Shown: piece after piece, positions 1-12,372 of the stretch
Layout of the letters: each line of letters begins with the position of its first letter
Numbering within the stretch: position 1 is the first letter of the stretch
Assembly: GCA_005656395.1 (NCBI GenBank)
Contig: SRSI01000017.1
Location: 372,001 to 436,000, forward strand
Source of the DNA: Strongyloides papillosus
Taxonomy: Eukaryota; Nematoda; Chromadorea; Rhabditida; Strongyloididae
Length of the DNA stretch: 64,000 nucleotides
Reading direction: 5' to 3'
The notes under the pieces: model-generated
The model's input: the letters and a program-made list of their open reading frames with translations, nothing else
What the model was told of the DNA's origin: nothing
Databases searched by the model: none
Made by a program: the position numbers and the translations under genes

Positions 1-3000
1 CGTAGCAGTTATAGTATTTCGTCATTATTTTGATAAAAAAACAATCTTTATCGAATAAGTGTAATGTTATTACTTACAATTACTTTTAAAAGATGACGTG
101 TTTATTCGAATGTCCATCAATTTCATGCTTCTATTAAAAAGTTGAATACAAATATTATCTTTTAAACATTTATGACACAGAATATTATTACTTATATTAT
201 TATATGTAAATTTACAAATTGTTACTTGACTATACGTATATAATTCAGAAACTTTAACAAATTTTATCAATTAAATATTTTAAAAAAAAATGATCTAATT
301 ACTAATTTTACTTTATTTATTAGTACCATATAATGCTGCATAAAATTACAACTTTATAAGAACATTTTAAAGCATATTATTATATCATCGCATATTCAAT
401 CTTATTTCTATAATTTTTACATTTGAAATATAGACAGTTAACAATTTAAAATGAAATTAATTTGTAAAAAAATACAAAAAACTAAACACAATTTAGTGTA
501 AAATATAGTAACTTATCAAACTAATAAAATTTTAATTTTTTTGATTTGCGATTAATATTATCTTAATTATTTGCACGCGAAAATTAAAAAAATTATTAAA
601 ATAACCTGTTATTTGTTATGATAGTATTTTTATTTTTAAATTTAAGCTGTTTTCTACAAAATATTTATTAATAGGAAGTTTAAATATCAATTTTAAGCAA
701 ACTTTGATCGTTTCTATAAAGATTTTTTAAACATATTATAGTATAAAAAAGTTATACTAGTTAGATAAAAAAATGTCCAGGATATTTAAAAGTCTTAAAG
801 TTTGCGTAAAACAAAAATTCCTTAATAATACAAAAAATATTGAGATTTAGACAACAAAATAACATTAATGTAGTATTTTATCATAAAAACTTAAAAAGCT
901 AATAATATTTTATTTCAGAAATCATTTTTGAAATGCATTAAATTTGTACAAGAAGATTTTAAATTCATAAAGATTTAAATTAAATTTATTTTATAAAATT
1001 CAAAATAAGGTATATTTTTTAATATTTTAAATTGGCAATTTTGAAGTCTTCATAATAATCTTATTAAAATTTACTACACATCCTAATAATAAATAAAAGC
1101 TATGACGAGTAATGTGAATTGATACTTGGTAATATGTATAAAAACAACAAAATTAGTGAAAATATAGAAATATCATGCGTTATCAAATAAAATGAATAAA
1201 AACACATTTTCAAAATCATTTTTTGAATTGAAAAAATCTTGAATAAATTTAATAGTAGGCATTTAAAATAAAATATTATTAATAAATTATATAAAGTTCT
1301 TGTAAAAAAAAGACAATTTATTAAATTTAAAATTCTTATTTGATAAAAGTCATTATAATGCTTTACAAAGAAACTACTAGCATTAAGTTATCATTATTAT
1401 AATACTTTTACTAGCACTTCAAGTCCACATTTCGAAACATTTCCTTCAATTATGAATCATATTTAAATTACCACCTAGAAACATTTGATTCTCTTTACAA
1501 CTGCTGTTTTGAAGTAATGTCTATACATTATTTTAAAAATTATGCGTAGATTTATAAAAAAAAACATGCATTAGATTTTTACTTTATATAAATCCTTGTT
1601 ACAAAACAATACACTTTATAAAAATTTATGACATCTTTTATAAAATCAGTACGGTAATTATCTATACCTTGTCATTAAAAATAAAAAAATATTTGATATC
1701 AAAATGACATAAGAAAGTTATATTACAAATGATTGGATAACTACATTTATAACAACAGTTTTTAAATTTATGTATAATCAATATTTGTGCGATATAAATT
1801 ACATTATATTTAGTTTAAAAACATTTCACTATAGTAATAATAAAAAATAAATAAATCTTGTTTAATTGAATAATAACTTAAAACAATTTAAAAAAGCCAT
1901 TTATTTATCGTTGTAACCTTGGCAGAAATAGTAAATCCTTAAATAACTCTTAAAATTGTAAGATCTTATTTTATAGATAACGTTCAATAAAAATAAAGAG
2001 GGATAAAAGTGAAATATTTAATATATTATTGTATTAAAACAAATTCAAAAAGAAATGAATAATTTTTATCTTTTGATTCGTTGTATAATCTGTTGATAAG
2101 GTTACACCACGTCTGATACCGCTTCCTAGTTGACACAATATATATTTTGCTTTTTTAAAAATTATTAATATTATATTATGAAAATTAAATTTAAATTTAA
2201 TATGCATGCAAAAATATTTCTGGAATTCTAATTGAGGGAAAAATTTTTGCGAGAAATTTCAGTAAAAGTAATTGAAAAAAAATATATATCAGGATTTTTT
2301 TTTGTAGATTTAAGAATAATGTTAAATATTCTTGTCTAAACTAAGAAATTATAAAAAATTTTTCACACAAAATTCAAGGGAAATATTTCCTGAAATTAAA
2401 AAGGAATATTTTTTATTCAATTTTATAGTTCAATAGCTTTCCTAGAATTTGCAGAAAAAATTCTCCGTCAATCATTTTGTGTGATTATATTTTCATAAAA
2501 TATTACTGCAGTATTGATAATAAACATAAAAGAAAAAGTAATGATTAAAAATAATTAAGATAGATTATAATATCACCCTTATGATTAATCTCTAGTTCTA
2601 TAAAAACTTTAAAAATTACGCCATTTTTTAATTTCAATTTTATTTTTTTATAAATTCAATTGAAAAATGAAATAGTTTTGATAAACAAATATTTTAGTAA
2701 TTTATATAGAAATTTTACTTAGTTTGTAAGATGCTAATAGCCTTAAAACGTCAACAAATCAAATCACAGGAAAAATTAATGTATTTTAAAGATTAAATGT
2801 TGCAACATTCAAGATATTTTAAAAAATACGCAAATAAATTGAACATCAATAACTTTTTTCTACATTTTTTTAAAATTTTACAGCATTATATGCATTGACA
2901 GTTTAACATATTTTCTACAGAATTTTTTAGGATCGTTCGGTGATCTTAAGCTAAAGAAATTTATAGAGAATTTTATAAGTAGCATTTTTTCCTGAAAATT

Positions 3001-6000
3001 TTTATTTAAAGTAAACAGTTGTCCGCTAAAAAATTATGGTAATTTTTAAAGACAACATTTTACAATATTATGTTTATTTGATATACAAACTTCTTTTTTA
3101 TAAAATATATAGAAGATTTATTGTTGGAAGTCAATTATAAGTAAGTTATAAATATTAAACATTATTTGTTTTTGTTCATAATAAAAAAGATTTAATGGTA
3201 AATTTCTACAAATTTTAAATATTTAATAAAAATTAAATAGTCAAATAATATTATTTATTGACATTTTACATGTTTAAGTGCTTATTTTATGTATCATCGA
3301 GATTACACAAATTTTTTAATTTGTTATTGTTGATAAATTATAAAAAAATATTACTAGAAAAATATCTATAAGCTTACTTATAAATGACATTAATAATGCT
3401 TTTTTATGTATTTGAAAAAGATTGAGCTATCAATGGTTCATAATATTATTAAAAAATATCGATTAAATAAAATTATGTCTATTTCTTAAAAAAAGTGTAT
3501 AAAAAAGGTATATTAATATTAATTTCTATAACTTTCTTTAAACTCAATATTAAATAACTCTAATGAAATATAATGTAGAAAATAAGTGAAACTGTCGTAT
3601 ACACACAATGTAATAGAATCTTTTAAAGTATAGAAGTTTAGATGCTATAATAAATCGCGTATCTTTTAAGACATTTCGTACAACAATATTATAGACTAAA
3701 TTATCAACAAAATGTCAACGATAACATCGTAAACATTTAAAAAATGTAATTTTTCTAAAGCCTAAAATTTTTTAATATTATACTCATCTGATAGATTAAA
3801 TTATTTTAAATAACATATTTTATAAATAGTTGTTAAATATTAATTTAAAATAAAGTCATGAAACATTAAAAGTAACTTATTTTTTTATAATGAAAATAAT
3901 TTTTTCAATTTTTTTTATAAAAAACTAAAAACAAATATACAACTACAAATTCTTATTAATAATATTTTATAATATTAAATATTAGCTTCTCTTCATAATC
4001 ACCAATAAAATACTTTAAATACTTAAACTTATTACCTTGATAATTGTTCATAATTTTCATTTTAAAGTATTTATAACCATACTTACAATGGATATTTAAT
4101 AAAGAATCTTAGAATATATTGTGGAAATAAATTTAGACTACTAAATGAGTATAGTATTATTAAAAGGTATTGTGTTTAGAATAAGGTTACATTTTTTCAA
4201 ATTGTTATAATAACTTTGATGATCCCTACGGTATTTAAATTTTTTCTTTGTTTTATAAATATGTAAGAACATTTGTTTAATAATTTCTTTATTCAATACT
4301 TGAATTAATAAGATTACAAATTTTCAACCCAATTTTAAAAGAATTTTAAACCCATAACAATATTGAATTTAAAAACTTAAAAGGCTCTAAATACTTCAAT
4401 AATATTCATTATGAATAAAATTTAAATACTCATTCTCTTCATCAATTTTTGAAATTTATACTGTTATTTTCATAAAATTAAAATCATTATTTGATTAGTT
4501 TTTTACATTTCTTTTATTATTATAAGAAATTGGAATAAAGGTGTCTATTTTTTTTCAATATCCTATAAATAACATTTTATGTGTTTTCATTCAATAATGG
4601 ATAAAAATTTGCATGTTTGCATTTCTTAGATTTTACTAAATTCAAACAAATTCTGGTTTATCCATTTGTTTTTAAATTATTTATTGTAGTTTATAAAAAC
4701 TCTAATTATTACAACCGTATTTTTGAAATAATCAATTAGACAATATATGTAACAAATCAAAATATTTGTAGTATGAAATTTTAAAGTAGAGATTATTATC
4801 AAATATTTTATCTTGGCTATACAGATTTTTATATTTATGTGGTGATCATTCTAAAATGTTAATTTAATATATTTGTATATTTTAATATCTTTAGAACTTT
4901 ATACAAGGAACTACATATTTTTCAATATGTTGGTTTTCATAAATTTCCATGTTTTTAGTCACAAAACGACTTTGTTTACAAGTAATGAAATTTATTCAAG
5001 GTAAGAAAAAACCAATTCTGTATGTTTTTGCTTTAATAGCATACTTTAATTTATAATCTAATTTTGATGAGCGAGAAATAAATCTTGATTACTATATTAT
5101 CACTTTATAAATTATAAAAACCGTGCCTGTATTACTTTAAACTTTCTCATTCTTATTTCTATTAAAGCATCAAACAATTGCAGCTGTTATTATGATGATA
5201 ATCTTACATTTAGTTATTAAAGACAAAACATGGATGTTAATTGTAAAAAAAATTTTATATGCAATGACCAATTTAACAGATACATTATATTATTTATCTT
5301 GTTAAAATAACATTATTTTTATAAAAAATGAAGCGATAATATCATAGTTGAAATTTATTCTTATTCTATTTGTGATAAATGAATAATTATTTGAAAATAT
5401 TTTAAGAATAATCCATTTATGCTACAAACAGCCTCCTTTATAATTTAATACTTTACTATTTTCAATAATATCATTTTAAAAACATTTTAATTACGTGCTA
5501 AGAAATATTATTTAATATATCTAGAATATAAAAAACATTTATTATTTTGAATTTGCTTCTGATACTAATGCTGTTATAACAAAATAGTCTTCTGAAAATC
5601 TACCTTAACTTTTTGTTAAAATTCTGTCTCACAATATACATGACTAAATTGTAAACATTCTTTGAAAAACACAACTTCACTTCGATGAATCTTTAGCAAT
5701 AATTTTTTTTCAGAATACAAAAAATGAAATACTATTTCAGTAATAAACAATTTATGAATTCTAAAAGTTCATACATTATAAATATAACCTTAAAAATTAC
5801 ACGAAAATATAGAGTTAAAAAACAAAGCTTTATAGTTAGCAACCTGCACAATTTTTTCATCGAAATTTCAAACTGCTCCTAACATTCTAAAAATTAGTAT
5901 TTAGGGAGACTCTTATGCACTGATTCCATTTTTGAAATAATTTTTCAAAAATGTTAAGTGTAAACACCCAAAAAAGAGAGTAAACAAAACTTTCGTGTGA

Positions 6001-6063
6001 GAATAAAAGTTACAGAGACGCCATTCCAACTATCTTTAGAAAACTACGTTATTTATTTACTTA
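1..6063. other. Gene-free A+T-rich stretch
   Basis: No open reading frame of convincing length or composition on either strand, no recognisable splice-linked exons, no tRNA-like fold and no clear repeat. The sequence is dominated by poly-A/poly-T runs and looks like ordinary intergenic DNA of a very A+T-rich genome. Confidence 0.6.
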
Positions 6064-6065
6064 TA

Positions 6066-6359
6066 CCGGGTGGCTGGCCAATTTCTCCCTGTGACCATAC
6101 TTTGTTAATCTGTTTTCCGTTTAGGAGTACTTTTTTTGTGTCAGTAATAATTTTTTTATACAAAGATTTGATATGTCAAAGAATTTTAAAATTATTTTAA
6201 TGTAAAAATATGTGATCGTAAAAGTCAAATATAATTATGTCTTAGATTTTACCAAAAATTACTGCAAATTTTTATTATATTTAAAAATTAAATTTTTAAA
6301 TATTTGGAATGATGAGTACGAAATTATTCACTGAAGGGAGAAATTAGCCGGCCACCCGG
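6066..6359. mobile_element. 294-bp MITE with GC-rich terminal inverted repeats
   Basis: The ends are near-perfect inverted repeats of about 25 bp, with the left end reading CCGGGTGGCTGGCCAATTTC and the right end its reverse complement apart from two mismatches. Each end is flanked by TA (6064-6065 and 6360-6361), the target-site duplication of Tc1/mariner-type transposition. The inside is A+T-rich and non-coding; a short reading frame crossing the left end is accidental. This is a non-autonomous DNA element that depends on a transposase encoded elsewhere. The GC-rich ends stand out sharply from the surrounding sequence. Confidence 0.85.
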
Positions 6360-6523
6360 TAGTATACTTAACTAAGTAAACAAGTAAATATGAATTAAAA
6401 CAGAAGTTTTTATTACTAAGAAACTTCAAAAAGTTATTATTTAAAAAAAATGCAAAATAACGTGTGAAAACAAATTTGTAATAAAAAGTTTACTTAATTG
6501 TAACAAATTTGACTGCTAACAAA

Positions 6524-7030
6524 AATAAAATTTATTGAAGCTCCTAGACTATCTATGATTATGATTAATAGCTAATTTTGTAGCCCATACTTGAATCTTC
6601 AATCTGGTCAAGCCGATTTCTGATATCTTTTTTTTACATCGAGTTGTTAATTGTTAAAATAATTTTCAGAATCCTTGGCACACCAAATTGTCGACATAAA
6701 ATAATATTTATTAAAGCTCCCAGAAGACCTGGGAACATGCTTAATATCTCATTTTGTAGCCAAGACTTGAATTTTAAATCTAATCCAGACGATTTTTGAT
6801 ACCCTAACTTAAAACCAAAATATTAATTATTAAATATTTTTTTAGAGCTTTGACGTGCTTTATTTTTAACAAAAATAACATTTATTGAAACTCTCAAAAT
6901 ACTTGTGGATATGATTAATAACCAATTTGTAGCCAAAACATACATCTTGAATCTGGTCAAGCCAGTTTTTGATATCTCTATTTTAAAAGAAAATATAAAT
7001 TAATTATTTAAGTGCTAAAAAATTTTTCTT
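6524..7030. repeat. Three tandem diverged units of about 175 bp
   Basis: Units start near 6524, 6697 and 6878 (spacing 173 and 181 bp). Each opens with a version of AAAATAACATTTATTGAAAC, then shares GATTAATANC, TTTTGTAGCC, CTTGAATCT, TCTGGTCAAGCC and TTTTGATATC in the same order. There is no coding potential. Satellite-like tandem duplication, or internal repeats of an unrecognised element. Confidence 0.75.
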
Positions 7031-8572
7031 AACATTTTTAAAAAATTTTTTAATTATTCGATTACAATTTTCATGATAATCATGAATTTAATATCTGTTT
7101 GTTATTATTTTTGTTTGTTAAAAAGTTATGCACATATATAGTAGGGGTATATTTTTCAACAACATTTTTTTAGTAGAATAATGTTCTTTAAAAAACGTCC
7201 TCATTGCACTTTGCTAAATATAGAACTTTTTATAATATGCAAATTATGTAATATCACAAAATTTTAAAAATTATGTAAACTTTCAAAAATGGCAAGTTTT
7301 TTATGGTACAAATATTTATTAATGTATTATGAATACATTTTTAAAATTTAATATTAATCAGTTGATCATTGATAATAAAAAATTTTGAGTAATAATAAAA
7401 TTAAAATTTATTAACAATAAATTGAGAGTGGTGTATATCCCCTATAAAACGTAAACAATACAACAAAGTTATTATAAACGCTTACTCTTAATCACAATAT
7501 TTCCCTTTTAATTTTGACGTATCCCTTAGAAGTCTAGACGATGAATATGAGGTGTGCCTTCTGAAAAACCTAGAAATTAGAAAGATGACATGATTATTTT
7601 TTCATTGCGAAATAATGTTTTTGTCATCTTTTCTTTTATACACCTGTTTTTGCCGCGTTTTAGCCTTTGTGAAAATAAAGATAGATTTTGGATAGTGTAT
7701 ATCCAACTATAAGAATAAAAACAACAATAAACAGTAATATTATTAAAATTCTTTCTATCTTTTATTTTTATAGTATGGCCATTATTAAAATTACAAGAAC
7801 TCAAATGTTAAGTATATAGAGTTTGAAAATAAGTTATTTGTTAAAATTATTGCAACTTTTACCAATTTTTTTTATAGTTTTACAAATATTTAATCATTTT
7901 CTAAACAATAATTTTACATTTAACTTGTAAAAATGATTTTTTAATTATTAGCTTTGAACTACTTGTAATTTAGAAACCTTTATATTTGTAATCAAATTAT
8001 AATATTTGATTATTATAAATAAAATATGAATACTATTTTTGTAAAATTTAAATATAATTTTAATATTTTTACGTGTTAAATTATGTACGTAACAGCACTT
8101 AATAAATTTTTGTTACTAGTCATATATTAACAACTTCTATAATTTAAGATCTTATTTTTTCGTTATAAAATTGTTAATTTCTAATAAAAGTAAATGTCTG
8201 TTTTTGTTCAAAATTATATCATTTTTCCGGCTATTTTTACGATACAATAGAATATTTCATAAAATGTCGTTAATTTTTTTATTATATGAACAAATTCAGA
8301 TGGATAAAATACTTATAAATTTAAAAAATTTCTATATTGAAATACACTTTTTTAAGTTAAAATTTAAAAAAAATTTATTGATTTTTTTACATGTGACAAA
8401 TGACAATGTTGAACATTGATGTAGTGTGTGGTGAAAAATTTTTTGACACGTAATAGTTAATTGCTTTTATAACTATTAAACAACTTTGATCATATAAAAA
8501 AAATTTTTGCCAATTCATAATCTAATTTTGCGCAATATTATTATTCATTCAATTTAGAATATATGTATTACT
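7031..8572. other. Intergenic sequence, nothing recognised
   Basis: Only short low-complexity reading frames occur here. A minus-strand hydrophobic stretch near 7.7 kb is interrupted and was not accepted as a gene. This is the 3' flank of the minus-strand TRPV pseudogene. Confidence 0.5.
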
Positions 8573-11442
8573 TCAAGGAACATTTAAATTAACACTATTT
8601 GGATGATTTATATTTGGATCAATAAATTCTTCCTTCTCATATATCATCCGGAATTGCATTATTATTGATTTTTTAGCAAAAGCTAATGTTGCATCTTTAA
8701 GATGTCTTCTAAGTATATTTCTTTTCCCTCCAATCAATAACTCCATCTTGTTTTCTTTTTCAATCCTGGTATCATCGACAATTGGATTATTCTTTTTATT
8801 TAGAACAAAAGCTCTTTTTTTCTTATTTGTACCAATAGATTTTGAATATTTTTGCATCGCCAGTAACTTTTCTTTTGGAAAAAGCGATGTTTCCAAAGCC
8901 AAAATTACTTGGGCTCACTGTTTTTTGTATTCTTTACGTATATTGACAATTGATTCATAAGTTCTTGTTAACCTAACAATTAACAAATAAAATTGTGTTA
9001 AACTAACACCTAACTCAAATATCAAGAATAAAATTTATCCTATAACATTCATCGTTTTAATTGGACAACTATTTAATGTTCTATAAAATATCATGAATTC
9101 ACTAATTGTCATTGATTGATAGAAAAAGAGAAACAAACACGTATCATCAAATAATTCTTGTATAAATAAAAGATAAGTTGCAAAATAGTTATTGTTTAAA
9201 AAAACCTTGCTAAATATTCTCTACATTTACAAGGGTAAGGACTATTTGTATTGATTCTATTTTTCTTTGTTTTAGTTTTTTTTATTGCCAATAAATCTTT
9301 CTACTATATTTACTAACAATGAATTTAAACAGTCATGATAAAAAGTCTTTGTATCGATTCACTGGAATCTGATATAATATTATTAAAAGTTGTACTATAG
9401 TGATATAATTTGTCATGCCTTTCACAACTGAGAAATATTAAATAAAATGCCTGTGAAAAACCCAAAAAAAAATAAAATAAATTGCTACAAAACGTATCAT
9501 ATCTTGAGCTATAATTGTATATATCATCAATACAAACGGTCCAACAAATTTAACTGATCTACAGTAGAATAAAAAATGAATTGTCGTAAGAAGAATTGTA
9601 ATAATTGCTAAAACATTATCAAAAACAAACATTGAGGAATGTACTCCACAAAGACATCTTACAGGTATCATTAATGTAATTAGAATCCAAGAAAATTTGT
9701 AAGCCAATTTAGCTGGGAATGCTTTTAAAATTTGCCACCATCTTCTTTTTCCCATATGAAGAAAATCTTTAATTTCTAAAGCAATTTGGAGAATTACACT
9801 AACAACAACAACTATTTCAGAAATCAAGCGAATATAACCAAATATTTTTGGCTCACTGTAATTCCATAAATAACATTGACCTGTTTTGAAAAAGTTTTTT
9901 TGAACTGACTCATCCAAATTTGTTACAAAATTATATTGACTATTGACATTCATTTTATACTTCCAATTTGGATCACTTAAATTAAAGTATTTTTTTATAA
10001 TTTATATTTTGAGTTCCACTTGGAAGTATACTTCCTTCTGTAATGACAGCTGTTGTCAGCGAAAATGGTCTATTCATAAAGGCTAGAAAAAAAAAACACA
10101 TAGTATATTGAAAAAGCAAAAAATGATTTAAATAATTGCTTTCTACCAAACGCTCTCCATTTTGCATCCAACAACTCTTCTAGCAGGCCATCAATTAAAT
10201 CAAGGTGTTCCGGTGTATCTCCATAAACAGCAAGACTTAATGCACAATCACTGTTTATGTTTCCTGTCTCCTGATCTATTGTATCTATATTAGCTAAAGG
10301 ATATGAATAGCAACTTGCATTACCGTATGACCAAATCATTTGGCTTTCTAATTTTAATAGTTCTTCGAACATTTTCTTTTTTCCTAGTTTTGCTGCTAAA
10401 GTTAGGGGTGTTAAGTTTTGCTTATTAGTAGCTTGTAATTTACCACCTGTTTCAAAACATAATTTTAACATATCTAATTTTTCATGAATAACGGTCATAT
10501 GGAGAACGGTATTACCATTAGTGTCTTTTAAATTTGGATCAGCTTTTTTAGCTCTAAGTAATCGATAACAATCAATCTGTCCTGTACAAGCTGCAAATGA
10601 CAATGGATATTCACCAAAATACATTCTTCCATTATAATTTGTTTTACTTGGCAAATCAACATACTCATGCTCCAGTGAATCAGTTCTTCCACTTTTTTGA
10701 TCATCAGCACAAAAAAATGCACCATAACAACGGGCATTGACATCAGCGCCATGTTGTAACAAAAATCCTGTCATATAAGAATCTTCATTAACGATAGCTT
10801 GGTGAAGAGGTGATAAACCATAATAATCTTCAGAAATAAAAATATCATTTATCAAACATGGATATTGTTTTATTAATTTTATAGCAATATTCATATGAAT
10901 AGGTGAACCTTGTATAAGACATGTCCCGAGTAAGCCTTCTCCCATAGTGCCTCGTTCATCTAACTTCCATACAATTTCCCTGTATTTATGATCACCTTTA
11001 CCACCTTTGCCACCATCTAAAAGTTTAAGAGCCTTCTTAAGGTCACCTTGATTCTGTCCACCCTCCTGATTAAAATCATTCAATATATTAGGACCACTCT
11101 TTCTTTTATTCTTTTTCTTTCTGAATGCTCCTAACATTGCATTCCTTTCTTGATTCCTTATTTTTACCAATTTTGATATTGCCATAACTTTTCCCTTTCC
11201 ACTATTATACATAAAATGAAGAACCTATAAATAGATTTATAATGTTATTAAGTACATTTTTTAGAAGATATATATTATATTACATTACTTCTAATACATT
11301 CATTAATAAAAGAATGATCATCAGTATTTGCAGCATACTTCATCCATGCTATTAATTCACCTTTGCCATACATATCAACTAAAGAATAAATTTTTTTTTC
11401 TTTATTGCTATTAATACGATTGTTCTTCTCTCCGTACTCCAT
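8573..11442 (-). pseudogene. TRPV channel gene (OSM-9/OCR-like), broken
   Basis: TRPV proteins are membrane cation channels of sensory neurons. Exon 1 (11442-11284) starts at ATG and includes LVDMYGKGELIAWMKYAA; a 59-bp GT..AG intron (11283-11225) joins it to a long exon with ankyrin repeats (GLSPLHQAIVNEDSY, TNGNTVLHMTVIHEKLDML, LTPLTLAAKLGKKKM). Downstream come S1 (KSFFAFSIYYVFF), S2 (ISEIVVVVSVILQIAL), S3-S5, and the run GFSQAFYLIF..SESIQRLFIMTV. The frame breaks at three homopolymers (10087-10096, 9990-9996, 9464-9472). The pore loop and S6 expected between about 9308 and 8975 are not recognisable. The tail exon (from about 8975) has TGA at 8915-8917 where a Trp is expected in KKQ-stop-AQVILALE. 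Homopolymer shifts alone could be assembly errors, but the missing pore and the TGA favour a decayed gene. Family assignment is firm; OSM-9 versus OCR subtype is not. Confidence 0.85.
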
Positions 11443-11808
11443 TTTTTGAGTAAAACATATGCAACAATTATCCGTAAAATAATAAATAAATTTAAGAATA
11501 TTGTTAATTTTTTTGTTTAATAAGATATATAAATTTTTTTTAGCTATTTGTAATATAATATATATTTTTTTTTATAGATTCTATAATATTAAAAATGTTA
11601 AACATAGTAATTGAGTAAAAATTATAGGTATATGTTTTAGTTGTGTACAGCTGTTGAATTAAATCTTTTTTACAAGACGACAAAAAGGAACGATTAAGTA
11701 TTAATAAAATAATACTAGCAACCACATTAAGTTAGTTTAAAAATATTATAATTAAAGAAAAATAAAGAAAATGAAAATATGGATAAAAAAATTAACTTTA
11801 AATAATTG
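11443..11808. other. 5' flank of TRPV pseudogene
   Basis: A+T-rich spacer between the TRPV start codon and the LTR element. No promoter motif or gene can be supported. Confidence 0.4.
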
Positions 11809-11812
11809 CTTT

Positions 11813-12327
11813 AGTAAAATATGACAGTTGGGAAACTGTTTGGAAAATTCGAGAACATTGTTTTTGTTATTATAAAAGGTGGCGAGAGTCATCAAATTAT
11901 TCATTTTATTAACTTAGGTAATAGTTGTAGTCGTTTTTTATGTAATCAAAATTTTATATGTATGACGTGTTATATTGTAATGTTATTAATTATCTTAATT
12001 ATATTGTAATGTATTTCTAATATATTGTATTTTGTAGACCACTAGGGGTTTCATAGACGGTTGAGGGAGATCTCAGGAATTGTTAAGAGATCGAAGAATA
12101 AGTATAAGTAAGTATAATTTTGTAATTTATAAATGTTATCCCTAGGTAGCCACTTTACTTCACTATACTTAATTTTGTGTAATCTTATCTTTGTGAGTAA
12201 TATTGTAAAGTTTGGGTCAATAAAAGTTGATTGTGATAAAGGTCTGAAGTCGGTTGGTGATTCAGAGGGCATTGGGAATTGTTTGAAAGGGGGACGCCAA
12301 AACCTATATCTTATAAATATATTTTCT
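11813..12327 (+). repeat. 5' LTR, copy 1 (515 bp)
   Basis: Begins AGTAAAATATGACAGTTGGG and ends ATATATTTTCT. It contains the putative polyadenylation motif AATAAAAG near 12220. The next bases (GGACTCGAGGATAG) would hold the primer binding site, but I cannot match it to a specific tRNA. Confidence 0.92.
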
Positions 12328-12372
12328 GGACTCGAGGATAGAAGTTACGATACCCCAAAATAAGAATTCTTA

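Noticed and set aside
7141..7446. Possible TIR pair AGGGGTATAT / ATATCCCCT about 300 bp apart
   Set aside because: Complementarity stops after about 9 bp and flanking TA is uninformative here; not enough for a MITE call.
7577..7804. Minus-strand frame with a hydrophobic membrane-like stretch in a neighbouring frame (ILLFIVVFILIVGY)
   Set aside because: The hydrophobic run is followed by stops, no splice-consistent extension was found, and A+T-rich DNA readily gives such runs by chance.
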